Shown piece by piece: positions 9,437-18,434 of a stretch of 64,000 bases of DNA. Made by a program: the position numbers and the translations under genes. The notes under the pieces were generated by a model, which worked only from the letters and a program-made list of their open reading frames with translations, did no database searches and was not told where the DNA came from. The stretch's first letter is position 1. Each line of letters starts with the position of its first letter. The DNA is from Gammaproteobacteria bacterium. GTDB lineage: Bacteria > Pseudomonadota > Gammaproteobacteria > Pseudomonadales > Halieaceae. The DNA is taken from assembly GCA_030427085.1 (NCBI GenBank), contig JAUHXH010000001.1:992001-1056000 (forward strand), given 5' to 3'.

Positions 9437-10933
9437 TCAAGCGAGGAGTTCGAAATCTTCCCAACGTGGGGACTGCATTTCCTCGGCGAAGCGCTGAAAG
9501 CTCCACGGCCAGGTGGCGGGAACCCCCTCGGCGTCCAGATACCAGCTACTGCAACCGGAACCAAATACCGTGCTGCGCGCCGCTTCCGTACGGCGAGCGT
9601 CAAACTCATCCAGAGCCGATTGGCTGGCACTGATTTCTTTCGCTCGACCTGCCTGTAAAGCCTCCAGCAGGTGGCTGATGTAAGCCCATTGCTTTTCTGC
9701 CACATCGATGAGGGAAAAATTGCCCACCGGTCCGTTGGGTCCGTTCAGCATGAAAAAATTGGGGAAGTCGGGAATGGACACCGAATAGTAAGCCCGGGGA
9801 CTGCGTGCCCAGGCACGCTCCAGCGTGGCCCCATTACGTCCCTCCACCTGCATCGGCCGCATGAACTTGTCGGCATGAAAACCCGTGGCCAGAGCGATCA
9901 CGTCCAATTCATGTAATTTTCCATCTTTCGTTCGAATCCCACCGGCCTCCACTCGCTCGATGGACTCGGTGACCAGCTCCGTCCGCTCGCGCTGAATGGC
10001 CTGATAGTAGTCGGGGGAAAAGATCAGTCGCTTGCAGGCGGCCCGATACGTGGGCCGCAACTTATCGCGTAACACCGGATCAGCCACACCCTCCTCGAGA
10101 TTGGCCGCCACGACCGCTTCGATCTCTGCCATCTCCGGCGAATCCGGATTGGCCACCGCCTCGGTAAAACGCCGCACACTCTCCACATAGGTGGGATCAT
10201 TGCGCACCATCTCCATTAGCGCGGGATTGGTACGGAAAGCCGCTCGCTGCTCTTCGGTGAAAGCTGGATTTTCTACCGGCATAATCCACTGCGGTGTGCG
10301 CTGGAAGTGGCTGAGGCGCGCTACCTCACCGGCCAGTGCTGAAATAATTTGCACGCCGGTGGAACCGTTGCCGATCACCCCGATGCGTTTATCGGCCAGT
10401 TCTACCGTGTGATCCCACCGGGAAGTGTGAAAGCAGTGCCCCTCAAAATGTTCCAGACCGGGAATGTCCGGCATGCGCCGGTGATGGAGTACACCCGTTG
10501 CAGCAATCACCACGTCCGCACGCCACTCTCGGCCGGATTTGGCTCTCACCAGCCATTCCCGCTGCCGCCACTGGCAGGCGACAATTTCCTCTGAAAAAGC
10601 GAGATACGGTTTTAAGCCATAGTGCTCCACTACTCCTTCGAAGTACGCCTGGATCTCAGCACCCGGTGGCAGGGCTCGCGTCCATTCGGGATTGGCAGCA
10701 AAGGAGTAGGTGTAGGCGTGAGACGGCACATCACAGGTCAGGCCGGGATAGGTGTTTTCGCGCCACGTTCCACCAATTTTGTCAGCCTTCTCGACAATAG
10801 AAACAAGCTTATAATTCTTACTTAAAATATTGATTCCACTCAATATTCCAGACATGCCAGCACCGATAACCAGGCATCGAAGCCGCGCCCTGTCAGCCCC
10901 CTTGGTGATTGGTTCCCCGCCCTGCTCCGACAT
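9437..10933 (-). CDS. Flavin-containing monooxygenase, Baeyer-Villiger type
   Basis: About 498 residues from ATG 10933, which has AGGGGG 8 bases upstream; a frame reaching 11068 has no such site. An FAD Rossmann motif GAGMSG lies near residues 24-29 and a second, NADPH-binding motif GNGSTG near 188-193. The fingerprint FxGxxxHxxxW is exact at about 163-173 (FEGHCFHTSRW). Such enzymes insert oxygen next to a ketone to form esters or lactones, for example on cyclic, steroid or aryl ketones; the substrate here is unknown. It is divergent from an NTF2-like protein that may belong to the same catabolic function. Confidence 0.9.
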   Translation of the reverse strand: MSEQGGEPITKGADRARLRCLVIGAGMSGILSGINILSKNYKLVSIVEKADKIGGTWRENTYPGLTCDVPSHAYTYSFAANPEWTRALPPGAEIQAYFEGVVEHYGLKPYLAFSEEIVACQWRQREWLVRAKSGREWRADVVIAATGVLHHRRMPDIPGLEHFEGHCFHTSRWDHTVELADKRIGVIGNGSTGVQIISALAGEVARLSHFQRTPQWIMPVENPAFTEEQRAAFRTNPALMEMVRNDPTYVESVRRFTEAVANPDSPEMAEIEAVVAANLEEGVADPVLRDKLRPTYRAACKRLIFSPDYYQAIQRERTELVTESIERVEAGGIRTKDGKLHELDVIALATGFHADKFMRPMQVEGRNGATLERAWARSPRAYYSVSIPDFPNFFMLNGPNGPVGNFSLIDVAEKQWAYISHLLEALQAGRAKEISASQSALDEFDARRTEAARSTVFGSGCSSWYLDAEGVPATWPWSFQRFAEEMQSPRWEDFELLA

Positions 10934-11189
10934 CACAAAGCCCCCTGATTTCAACTGAATTTCGGTGTAGTGGAGATTCCTCGAAAATCCCGACACGCCA
11001 CCACTGGCCGCCAGCATAACCGTGTTTACCGGTACGCTGTCTGAACCACTGGCAGGCAATTGCCGCACCCACCACAGCGAATCAAATATGGTTTAGAAGA
11101 TTGCGCCAGCAAGGCCCTAAGTCGACCGCCTTATTGCGCGACGCCCCGCCAGTGATACGGTGAGGCGCAACCAAGGTGGAGATCAGAAT

Positions 11190-11774
11190 ATGGAAAAGTC
11201 ACAACGGATATTGAGTCGCGAAGGCCTGGGGCTCGGTGAGGGCTTGCCACTGCAGGTTTCTTCCGGGGGTATCGAGGACCTGCGGCGCGACATCCAACGC
11301 CTGATGGACATGGAAGCGATCCGCCTGAGTAAACACGTTTATTTTCGCGCTCTCGACTGCGCCAATTGGGCGGAGTTGGAAACCGTGCTGCACCCGGACC
11401 TGCACGTGCACTACATCGGCGGGGGCTATGAATTCAAACTGGACGGCGCGCAAGCCTTTATCGCAGCCATGACCCAGGCCTTCCACAAGCGGGCCGCCGC
11501 GAGCCACCATGCCGTGCATCCGGAAATCCGCATGATCAGCGACACCGAAGCCACCGGTGTGTGGTACCTGAGAGACCATTTCTGGCATCTCGATCACAAG
11601 CACTGCACGCAGGGTGCCGCCCTGTACTGGGATCGCTATGAAAAGGTGGAAGGGCGTTGGGTCATTCGCGAAACCCGCTACGAGCGGGTTTATCAATTCG
11701 ACGAATCGGTGGAAGGCTTACCCGAACCCTCGGCGCACTACCTGGCCCGAGCGGGCGGCGAACCGCCTGGATGA
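11190..11774 (+). CDS. SnoaL/NTF2-like fold protein
   Basis: About 194 residues starting at ATG 11190, with GGTGGAG placed 8 bases upstream. After a roughly 40-residue lead the protein follows the NTF2-like pattern: an initial helix (LMDMEAIRLSKHVYFRALD), then WAELETVLHPDL, and a long curved sheet ending in WVIRETRYERV. The family includes small polyketide cyclases, ring-hydroxylating dioxygenase beta subunits and dehydratases such as scytalone dehydratase. The many His and acidic residues in the pocket region fit an enzyme, but no exact reaction can be read. It is divergent from the Baeyer-Villiger type monooxygenase, so a shared catabolic role is possible. Confidence 0.7.
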   Translation: MEKSQRILSREGLGLGEGLPLQVSSGGIEDLRRDIQRLMDMEAIRLSKHVYFRALDCANWAELETVLHPDLHVHYIGGGYEFKLDGAQAFIAAMTQAFHKRAAASHHAVHPEIRMISDTEATGVWYLRDHFWHLDHKHCTQGAALYWDRYEKVEGRWVIRETRYERVYQFDESVEGLPEPSAHYLARAGGEPPG

Positions 11775-11798
11775 CAGTTGGGCAACCGGACTCAACTG

Positions 11799-12233
11799 TC
11801 AGGGTGGTTCAATCCCCGCTAAAGCTCCCGCAGCGGCGTCAAATGAATACACGCGCTGTAGTGATTCACCTGCATTTTCGGCGACTAAACGGGCTTTATT
11901 CACAATCAGGGCGTCTGCGAAATCAGCTCGCTTACGCCTGCCACCCACCTTCACCGCCTCGGCAGCCCGGTAATCCCCCAGTGCGCGCCAAACTGTCTGA
12001 TCGTGCTCGAAGCGGAAGGTCGGTTCTTCAAACAGTCGATTGATCACCGAACAAATATCATCTCGATCCAGACCATAGCGTTTTCCCGTCAAAGTCCAAA
12101 CCGCTTCCACTAACACCGTGTCTGTCAGGAGAACCGAATCGTGTCGCCTGAGCAGGCGACGTGCTTTTGAGGATTGAACCTTCTCGTCATCTAGCAGGTA
12201 GCGCAGCAACACATTGGTGTCTATTGCGATCAT
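11799..12233 (-). CDS. PIN-domain toxin (VapC-like ribonuclease)
   Basis: 144 residues. The start IAIDTNVLLRYLL is the canonical PIN opening with the first acidic metal ligand. A second acidic residue lies in VEAVWTL and a third cluster in KRADFADALIV; a final acidic residue comes near FDAAA. PIN toxins cut RNA when freed from the antitoxin. The start ATG overlaps the stop of the upstream antitoxin as ATGA, so the two are translationally coupled, the usual layout of type II toxin-antitoxin pairs. The specific RNA target is unknown. Confidence 0.88.
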   Translation of the reverse strand: MIAIDTNVLLRYLLDDEKVQSSKARRLLRRHDSVLLTDTVLVEAVWTLTGKRYGLDRDDICSVINRLFEEPTFRFEHDQTVWRALGDYRAAEAVKVGGRRKRADFADALIVNKARLVAENAGESLQRVYSFDAAAGALAGIEPP

Positions 12234-12451
12234 TCAGCCAAACTGCTCGCGCGCGATTCCTCGTCACTATACCGCCTGTCCACCTTAAGCCCTTTCAACA
12301 TTCCGGCGGCCGCACCGGCATTCTGCTTGACGATGGTGATGTGGCCCTCATTGTCTACAAAGCACTGATAGTGGTCGCCGGGTTCGATGCCGGCAGCCCT
12401 ACACTGCTCAATGGGGAGAGTGATCTGCCTTTTCGCGCTAATCACTGGCAC
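12230..12451 (-). CDS. AbrB/MazE-type antitoxin
   Basis: 73 residues. The N-terminus (VISAKRQITLPIEQCRAAGI followed by PGDHYQCFV) is a SpoVT-AbrB swapped-hairpin DNA-binding domain. The C-terminal tail, acidic and Ser-rich, would wrap around the PIN toxin. The start is GTG 12451, with a perfect AAGGAGG site 5 bases upstream. It is the first gene of the pair and probably represses its own promoter through the repeats at 12477-12525. Confidence 0.85.
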   Translation of the reverse strand: MPVISAKRQITLPIEQCRAAGIEPGDHYQCFVDNEGHITIVKQNAGAAAGMLKGLKVDRRYSDEESRASSLAE

Positions 12452-12456
12452 TGTGG

Positions 12457-12525
12457 CCTCCTTACGATTTGGTTAGAAGTAAAGAATGTGCTTGTCTTTA
12501 CTATAGACCCAAAAGTAAAGAATGT
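12457..12525 (-). promoter_or_regulatory. Toxin-antitoxin promoter and operator repeats
   Basis: The 13-mer AAGTAAAGAATGT occurs twice, at 12477-12489 and 12513-12525. Between them TCTTTACT at 12495-12502 is the exact inverse of the AGTAAAGA core, so there are three copies of the half-site, two direct and one inverted. On the minus strand a TATAGT -10 candidate lies between half-sites, with GTTACA 17 bases upstream as a weak -35. The ribosome site AAGGAGG is at 12457-12463. This layout fits autorepression by the AbrB-type antitoxin or the antitoxin-toxin complex. Confidence 0.65.
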
Positions 12526-12582
12526 AACGACCTATGCCTGATCAAATCCAGTCAGGCCGTACACGCCGAGGGCGGGATAACG

Positions 12583-13611
12583 TTATAGCTGTAAGGTGGG
12601 AATACGGTTTTCGTCTACCGCGGGGGTAATATCCAGGCCCAGATTGTTCTGTTCCAGAATCCGGTCGGCGCGATAGCTTGAACGCACCAGCGGTCCGGCT
12701 GCCACCTCAGTGAAGCCCATTTCCAGACCCATCTCGCGGAACGCGGCAAAGGCCTCGGGTGTCACCCAGCGATCCACTGGCAGGTGGTTGGGTGTGGGTC
12801 GCAGGTATTGGCCGAGCGTGAGGATATCTACGTTGTGCGCGCGCAGGTCGCGCATGCACTGTTCCACTTCCTCGTCGGTTTCGCCAATGCCCAGCATCAA
12901 ACTGGATTTGGTGAGGATCTCCGGCTGCAACGCCTTGCCGTGGGCCAACACCTCCAGCGTTTGGCCGTAGCCGGCGCGGGGGTCGCGCACCACGTGGGTC
13001 AGGCGCTCTACCGTTTCCACGTTTTGGGCGAACACCTGCAGGCCGGAATTGACCACGGTGGCCACGGCGTCCATTTGCCCACGGAAGTCCGGCGTTAACG
13101 CCTCCACCGCCGTTTGCGGATTGCGCTCACGAATGGCGCGCACGCAGGCGGCATAATGGGCGGCACCGCCATCATCGAGATCGTCCCGATCTACTGACGT
13201 GAGCACCACGTAGCGCAGGTTCATCAACTCTACAGAGCGGGCTGCGTTGGCAGGCTCTTCTGCGTCCAGCCAACCACCGGGGTTACCCGTATCCACCGAA
13301 CAGAAGCGGCAGGCGCGCGTGCACACCGAGCCCATCAACATGATGGTTGCCGTGCCGTTGCTCCAGCACTCGCCCATGTTGGGGCAGTGGCTCTCTTCGC
13401 AGACAGTAGCGAGACGATGCTCGTCCACAGTCTGTTTCACATCGCGAAATTTCTTGCCACTGCCCAGGCGCACGCGCAACCACGGCGGCTTGCGCTGGCT
13501 GTCCACCTGATTATTGGGATTGTGCTTGATACCGTCCTTGATGGCGCTGAAACCCTGTGGGGTGTCAAATTTGTTGCCGCTGCGAACGGGGGTGTCCGGG
13601 GGAGTCTTCAT
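12583..13611 (-). CDS. lipA: Lipoyl synthase
   Basis: 342 residues, normal for LipA. The auxiliary cluster ligands are in [12 protein letters not shown] (CxxxxCxxxxxC), and the radical-SAM cluster ligands in CTRACRFC (CxxxCxxC). The C-terminal RSSYRAD motif supplies the conserved Ser ligand of the auxiliary cluster. The enzyme inserts two sulfur atoms into octanoyl groups on lipoyl-dependent enzymes. lipB, often next to lipA, is not adjacent here. Confidence 0.97.
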   Translation of the reverse strand: MKTPPDTPVRSGNKFDTPQGFSAIKDGIKHNPNNQVDSQRKPPWLRVRLGSGKKFRDVKQTVDEHRLATVCEESHCPNMGECWSNGTATIMLMGSVCTRACRFCSVDTGNPGGWLDAEEPANAARSVELMNLRYVVLTSVDRDDLDDGGAAHYAACVRAIRERNPQTAVEALTPDFRGQMDAVATVVNSGLQVFAQNVETVERLTHVVRDPRAGYGQTLEVLAHGKALQPEILTKSSLMLGIGETDEEVEQCMRDLRAHNVDILTLGQYLRPTPNHLPVDRWVTPEAFAAFREMGLEMGFTEVAAGPLVRSSYRADRILEQNNLGLDITPAVDENRIPTLQL

Positions 13612-13697
13612 GGGGCGCTATGATACGCCGAAAACGGCACATTTGGCAGCGCCCGGGGGTGGTGATAATTTGGCTGAAACGCCCTGAGAGCCAGTAC

Positions 13698-15512
13698 ATG
13701 CAACTCTTTGTTCGCTATCTGCTCCCCGCCCTGGCCTGGCTAGGGGCCTGCCTGTGGCTGTCACAGCAGATGGCCCGACAGGCGGACCCATGGCTGGCAG
13801 TGGTCTGCGCCGGATTGGTGGCCTTGCCGCTGGCACTGTCCGCGCTCTATCTGGCCACGGTCGATCGGATTCACCGCTCCTCGCTATACACCCGTCAGGG
13901 CCTGCTACACCGCTTTGCCACCAGTCGCTGGCTTACGGGGACCATCTGGGTGTGCTGGGCCTTACTGGTCGGGGGCAGCAGCGTCTTCTGGTTTGCCACC
14001 TTACATGGCACCGAGTTGCTACTGCTGGGTGTCAGTGTGCCACTGTTCTACGGCCTGTACCTGTTTTGTCGCCATGCCGCGAGCCGGGAGATGGCACCCT
14101 TTGCGGTCACCGCCACGGCCCTGCGCCTGACGCGCTACCTGTTTACAGTGGCCATGACCGTAACGTACCTGCTGCTCGCTCATTTTCAATCACACGGCGA
14201 GCCCCCGCCGGACCTGCTCCCCTCGCTACAAGCCATCAACCAGACACCGCTGGACCCCGCACACAGCCACCTGATCCAGATCGGCCTGCGCCTCGCAATG
14301 CATTGGCAAGCCATTGAAGGGCACTTGCTGCACTACGCCGCCCATGCCAGTTGGCCCTTCCTGCTACTGGTTGGACTGAGCACGTTGGCGTTGTTCTGGA
14401 GTATCGGCTTGTTGTTGTCCGGGTTTGTTATTCCGGTTGGGGAGTACCGGCGTGTGTTCGCGGCGATCTCCGGCAATCCAGAACCCCCCGCGGTGGAAGT
14501 GCAGCGCGTTTTCCTCACCACCTGTATTGCTACCCTGCTGGCGCTGGTATTGATCCCCTGGCTGGCACAGATCGAGCAAAACCTACGCCGCAATGCACAA
14601 GCGCTTCAGGTGGCCACCGAATTGGCTCGCGCGCCCTTGTATGCTGGCGAGTTCATCGACGGGCATCTGTATCGCCCGGGTACCCGGGACGCGCTTCACC
14701 AGGCCGCCGTCGATTTATTGAATCAGCGTGCCGCGCTGCGCGACGCGCTGCAAACACAGGGCGAACTGGCTTTTCAGAGCATGCGGGATCACGTGGACAC
14801 CTACCTCGACCACTACTACAGCCTGCCCACAGAGTACATCCGTATTGCCTCTGCCCTGACGGGCAATCTGGAGGAGGCGCTGGCCAAAGACCTGCAAAAT
14901 CACTTGCAGAGTAGCCCTGAGTTGGAAGCGCTGGCAGACAAGCTCACCGCCCTGCAAATAGAGGAGCCCGCCCTGCTCGCCCACTACCAATCACAACGGG
15001 AGCAGATACTGGCCAACAACAAACTCGAGCTACCCGATGACGCCCAATTCAGCGCCGTTCCTCCCGTCAATTCGGAGATGCTCCTGGGCCTGGAACACCT
15101 GGAGCTCGTCACGTTCCAGCAACGCATGGCCTGGTCCGGCGCTGCCGGTATCGGCGGCGTAATCGCCGCCAAAGTGGTGGCCAAGATTGCCGCCAAGGGT
15201 GGGCTGAAACTCGCAGCCTCTGCTCTGGCCAAGGCGGGCACCGGCAAACTGGCCAGTGCGGCCGCTGGATCAGCGACAGGCGCGGCTATTGGGTCTGTGA
15301 TTCCCGGGGCCGGCACGTTCGTTGGCGGAGCGCTCGGATTTCTCGCTGGGCTGGGCATCGGCCTTACGATGGATGCCGCCCTGCTCTATGTAGAGGAACA
15401 GTACTCCCGCGAGGACTTCCGCGCGGTGATTATCGAAGCCATCGATGAGCAGGAACGGGAATTTTTGGCGGCACTATTGACAGAACTACCCGGCGAAGGT
15501 GTCTCGCGGTAA
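13698..15512 (+). CDS. Large multi-pass membrane protein with Gly/Ala-rich C-terminal segment, unknown function
   Basis: About 604 residues from ATG 13698; a longer frame from 13557 overlaps lipA and is unlikely. The N-terminal 280 residues contain several membrane helices. The central part, about 300-460, is a hydrophilic helical region. Around residues 475-570 there is a long stretch rich in Gly and Ala (GVIAAKVVAKIAAKGGLKL, then GAAIGSVIPGAGTFVGGALG) like the glycine-zipper helices of membrane-inserting proteins. The tail is acidic. I do not recognise the family. It lies just upstream of the DEAD-box helicase gene on the same strand, but the TATAAT at 15527 suggests that gene has its own promoter. 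Confidence 0.6.
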   Translation: MQLFVRYLLPALAWLGACLWLSQQMARQADPWLAVVCAGLVALPLALSALYLATVDRIHRSSLYTRQGLLHRFATSRWLTGTIWVCWALLVGGSSVFWFATLHGTELLLLGVSVPLFYGLYLFCRHAASREMAPFAVTATALRLTRYLFTVAMTVTYLLLAHFQSHGEPPPDLLPSLQAINQTPLDPAHSHLIQIGLRLAMHWQAIEGHLLHYAAHASWPFLLLVGLSTLALFWSIGLLLSGFVIPVGEYRRVFAAISGNPEPPAVEVQRVFLTTCIATLLALVLIPWLAQIEQNLRRNAQALQVATELARAPLYAGEFIDGHLYRPGTRDALHQAAVDLLNQRAALRDALQTQGELAFQSMRDHVDTYLDHYYSLPTEYIRIASALTGNLEEALAKDLQNHLQSSPELEALADKLTALQIEEPALLAHYQSQREQILANNKLELPDDAQFSAVPPVNSEMLLGLEHLELVTFQQRMAWSGAAGIGGVIAAKVVAKIAAKGGLKLAASALAKAGTGKLASAAAGSATGAAIGSVIPGAGTFVGGALGFLAGLGIGLTMDAALLYVEEQYSREDFRAVIIEAIDEQEREFLAALLTELPGEGVSR

Positions 15513-15526
15513 CCCCGCGCAAGCTG

Positions 15527-15532
15527 TATAAT
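15527..15532 (+). promoter_or_regulatory. Candidate -10 box for the helicase gene
   Basis: A perfect TATAAT lies 43 bases before the helicase start. No good -35 box is seen at the right distance, so the call rests on the -10 match only. A small CGCGG/CCGCG inverted repeat lies just upstream. Confidence 0.35.
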
Positions 15533-15574
15533 CCTTGACCGCCCTCCGGCACCCCATCCAACCAGGCCCCCACC

Positions 15575-17347
15575 ATGTCCACTGATACTCCTGCGATCCG
15601 CTTCGCAGACCTAGACCTTCCCGAAGCCCTGCTACTGGCGCTGAATGAGGTCGGCTACGAAACCCCGTCTGCGATTCAGGCGCGCACCATCCCGACTCTA
15701 CTGAACGGCAATGACCTCGTTGGCCAGGCACAGACCGGAACCGGCAAAACCGCCGCCTTCGCCCTACCGGCGCTGGCACGGATCGACCTAAAACGCGCCG
15801 AGCCCCAGGTGCTGGTGTTGGCCCCTACGCGCGAACTGGCCATTCAGGTGGCCGAGGCCTTCCAGAAATACGCCCATCACCTGCCGGGCTTTCGCATTTT
15901 GCCGCTGTACGGCGGTTCCGATTACCGCGGGCAACTGCGCCAACTGCAACGCGGCGTTCACGTCATTGTGGGCACCCCCGGGCGAGTCATGGATCACATG
16001 CGTCGCGGCTCACTGTCACTCGACAGCCTGAGCATGCTGGTGCTGGACGAAGCCGACGAAATGTTGCGCATGGGCTTTATCGATGACGTGGAATGGGTAC
16101 TGACCCAAACACCGCCTGAGCGACAGATCGCCCTGTTCTCCGCCACCATGCCCGAAGCGATCCGGCGTATCGCCAAGCATCACCTGAACGAGCCGGTGGA
16201 AGTCACCATCGAGTCGCAGACCGTCACCAATGACAATATCCGTCAGCGGGTATGGATGATGGCTGGGGTACACAAACTGGATGCTCTCACCCGTATTCTG
16301 GAAGTAGAAGACTTCGACGCCGCCATTATTTTTGTGCGCACGCGTTTGGCCACCAGCGACCTGGCCGATAAACTCGCCGCACGCGGCTACACCGCCGCCG
16401 CCCTGAACGGCGATGTGCCGCAAAAACTGCGAGAGAAAACCGTCGAGCAACTCAAGAAAGGGCAATTGGACATTCTGGTCGCCACCGACGTGGCTGCCCG
16501 CGGGCTGGACGTGGAACGTATCTCCCACGTGATCAACTACGACATTCCCTACGATGTGGAAGCCTACGTACACCGCATCGGCCGAACCGGCCGCGCTGGA
16601 CGCAGCGGCGACGCCATTCTGTTCGCCGCCAATCGCGAGCGACGCCTGCTGCGCGCCATTGAAAAGTCCACCGGGCAGAAAATCGAACCGCTGACCCTAC
16701 CCACCGCCGAGCAGGTTGCCGACAAACGCGTCAGCCGCTTCCGCCAGCAAATTTCAGAAACGCTTGATACCCGCGACCTGGACAAGATGCGTGCGCTGAT
16801 CGAGAGTTATCAGCACGAGCACGGCGTGCCAGTTATCGATATCGCGGCGGCACTGGCAGTGCTGGCCAGCGATCAACACGGGCCGACACCCAAGCAAAAT
16901 GTGACCACGAATGCCGGCGACGAAGTACGCGTAAGTCGCAGCGATCAACCACGACGCGCGCCAAAAGGCGATACCTTTGATAAACCCCGGAAGCCACGCA
17001 GCAGCGACCGCCCACCAAAAGGCATGAACCGTTTCCGCATCGAAGTGGGCCACACGCACGGTGTGAAACCCGGCAATATCGTTGGCGCAATCGCCAATGA
17101 AGCCGACATCGATGCCGAGTACATCGGCCACATCGACATCCACGACGACTACAGCACAGTGGATTTACCCGACGGCATGCCGGCGGATCTGTTCCGCCAT
17201 TTGCAGGGTGTTTGGGTGAGCGGGCAGCGCTTGCAGATTAGTAAGCTGGGGGGACCTTCCGAGGGGAAAGCGCCGCGGAAGCGGAAGGCCGGGGCACGCA
17301 AGGCCCCGCCCAAGGGCGGACCAAAGGGTAAAAAGAAGCGGAGTTGA
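15575..17347 (+). CDS. deaD: DEAD-box ATP-dependent RNA helicase, DeaD/CsdA type
   Basis: 590 residues. Helicase motifs in order: Q motif region (YETPSAIQ), AQTGTGKT (Walker A), PTRELAIQ, TPGRVMD, DEAD, SAT, RGLD and HRIGRTGRAGR. After the helicase core comes a DbpA-like RNA-binding domain (MNRFRIEVGHTHGVKPGNIVGAI), then a Lys/Arg-rich tail. This layout matches DeaD/CsdA, which unwinds structured RNA during ribosome assembly, cold adaptation and mRNA decay. It is a single gene facing an alpha/beta hydrolase gene 28 bases away. Confidence 0.92.
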   Translation: MSTDTPAIRFADLDLPEALLLALNEVGYETPSAIQARTIPTLLNGNDLVGQAQTGTGKTAAFALPALARIDLKRAEPQVLVLAPTRELAIQVAEAFQKYAHHLPGFRILPLYGGSDYRGQLRQLQRGVHVIVGTPGRVMDHMRRGSLSLDSLSMLVLDEADEMLRMGFIDDVEWVLTQTPPERQIALFSATMPEAIRRIAKHHLNEPVEVTIESQTVTNDNIRQRVWMMAGVHKLDALTRILEVEDFDAAIIFVRTRLATSDLADKLAARGYTAAALNGDVPQKLREKTVEQLKKGQLDILVATDVAARGLDVERISHVINYDIPYDVEAYVHRIGRTGRAGRSGDAILFAANRERRLLRAIEKSTGQKIEPLTLPTAEQVADKRVSRFRQQISETLDTRDLDKMRALIESYQHEHGVPVIDIAAALAVLASDQHGPTPKQNVTTNAGDEVRVSRSDQPRRAPKGDTFDKPRKPRSSDRPPKGMNRFRIEVGHTHGVKPGNIVGAIANEADIDAEYIGHIDIHDDYSTVDLPDGMPADLFRHLQGVWVSGQRLQISKLGGPSEGKAPRKRKAGARKAPPKGGPKGKKKRS

Positions 17348-17375
17348 AATCGGCGATCACCGCCCTTTCACTCAT

Positions 17376-18371
17376 TCAATCCTCTCTATCCTTCGTGGCG
17401 GGACCTGCAACCCGCCACGATTCCGCCATGGATTTAATAATCTCCACAACCAACTCGGGGTCCTCGAGCTGGACGTAGTGTCCGCTGTCAGGCGAAATCA
17501 CTCGCCTGCCCTGCTCCGATAAGGCTGCCGACTCGCCCTGCAGTCGTTCCCAGGCTTCGTCTGCTCGCCGAGCAATGGCCGGTTCATCCACAACGTTGTC
17601 AAAACGGCCCGCCTTGGCTCCGCTAACCACTACCAACGGCAGTGCACCGAAGTCTGGTGCTCGGGAGGCATCACTCGCCAGTTGTTTGGCGCCGTTCATC
17701 TCCAGGTAGACGCCTTCAAGTCCGCGGCCTGATAGCGCCTGGACTCGTCGATTGATCGCATCGTTCGGGTGCAGCCCGGGATACGAAAATCTATTGATCA
17801 GCCGGACTACTCCCAATTGATTGAGCAAATTGGCAAGCCATGGAGGTAGCGGCAGCGCGTCGTTAACCACTTCATCGGGTAACTGGGTTAATAAATCCGG
17901 GTGGGACGGATCAACCAGCACGATACCTGCCACGCGGCCCGCATTCCGCGATACGAAACAACGAAAGATCAGCGCTGCTGCTGAATGGCCTACCAGTATG
18001 TAAGGTTCGGGGACACCCGTGGTGGTGAGCAAGGCCTCCAGATCCGACGCCATCGAATCGCAGGTCTTATCACGGTCACCCAATTCGCTCCACAGTACTC
18101 CAGACCGGTCGTAAGAGATTGTCGTTGAAAAAGCCGTCACCGGATCCTGCACCGGCCCCCAGGAAAGATGGCCCCCGGGGTCTATGCCGGACTCGAACAC
18201 GACGGTTGGCCTACCACTGCCCTTGACCACCACATGTAGCGAATGCCCGTTAACACGGACCATATCGCCAGCGTAGGGGTGACGCTGCTCTGCCAGCGAG
18301 CGTGATACCTGCTCGTAGCCCACGCCCAGGAAAAGCGCACTGAAGAGTATGACGACGAGGACTTTCAGCAA
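17376..18371 (-). CDS. Alpha/beta hydrolase with N-terminal membrane anchor or signal
   Basis: 331 residues. A hydrophobic N-terminal segment (VLVVILFSALFLGVGY) points to export or anchoring. The nucleophile elbow is VGHSAAAL (GxSxA), and the oxyanion region FESGIDPGG and terminal DSGHYVQLEDP, with the catalytic His, complete the fold. It could be an esterase, lipase or epoxide-hydrolase-like enzyme; the substrate is not readable. The marked start is a TTG without a clear ribosome site, so the true start is uncertain. It is on the same strand as and downstream of the TonB receptor at 18435 (63 bases apart), so the two may be co-transcribed. Confidence 0.75.
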   Translation of the reverse strand: MLKVLVVILFSALFLGVGYEQVSRSLAEQRHPYAGDMVRVNGHSLHVVVKGSGRPTVVFESGIDPGGHLSWGPVQDPVTAFSTTISYDRSGVLWSELGDRDKTCDSMASDLEALLTTTGVPEPYILVGHSAAALIFRCFVSRNAGRVAGIVLVDPSHPDLLTQLPDEVVNDALPLPPWLANLLNQLGVVRLINRFSYPGLHPNDAINRRVQALSGRGLEGVYLEMNGAKQLASDASRAPDFGALPLVVVSGAKAGRFDNVVDEPAIARRADEAWERLQGESAALSEQGRRVISPDSGHYVQLEDPELVVEIIKSMAESWRVAGPATKDRED

Positions 18372-18434
18372 GATTGGTCAATCACTGGTTGTATCAGATC
18401 TACAGGTAGCTCTCTCCTGCCGTTCCAGGGGGTC

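Noticed and set aside
8475-9497. 340-codon + strand frame opposite sstT
   Set aside because: Antisense to a clear SstT gene; composition is very rich in His and Gln and has no domain.
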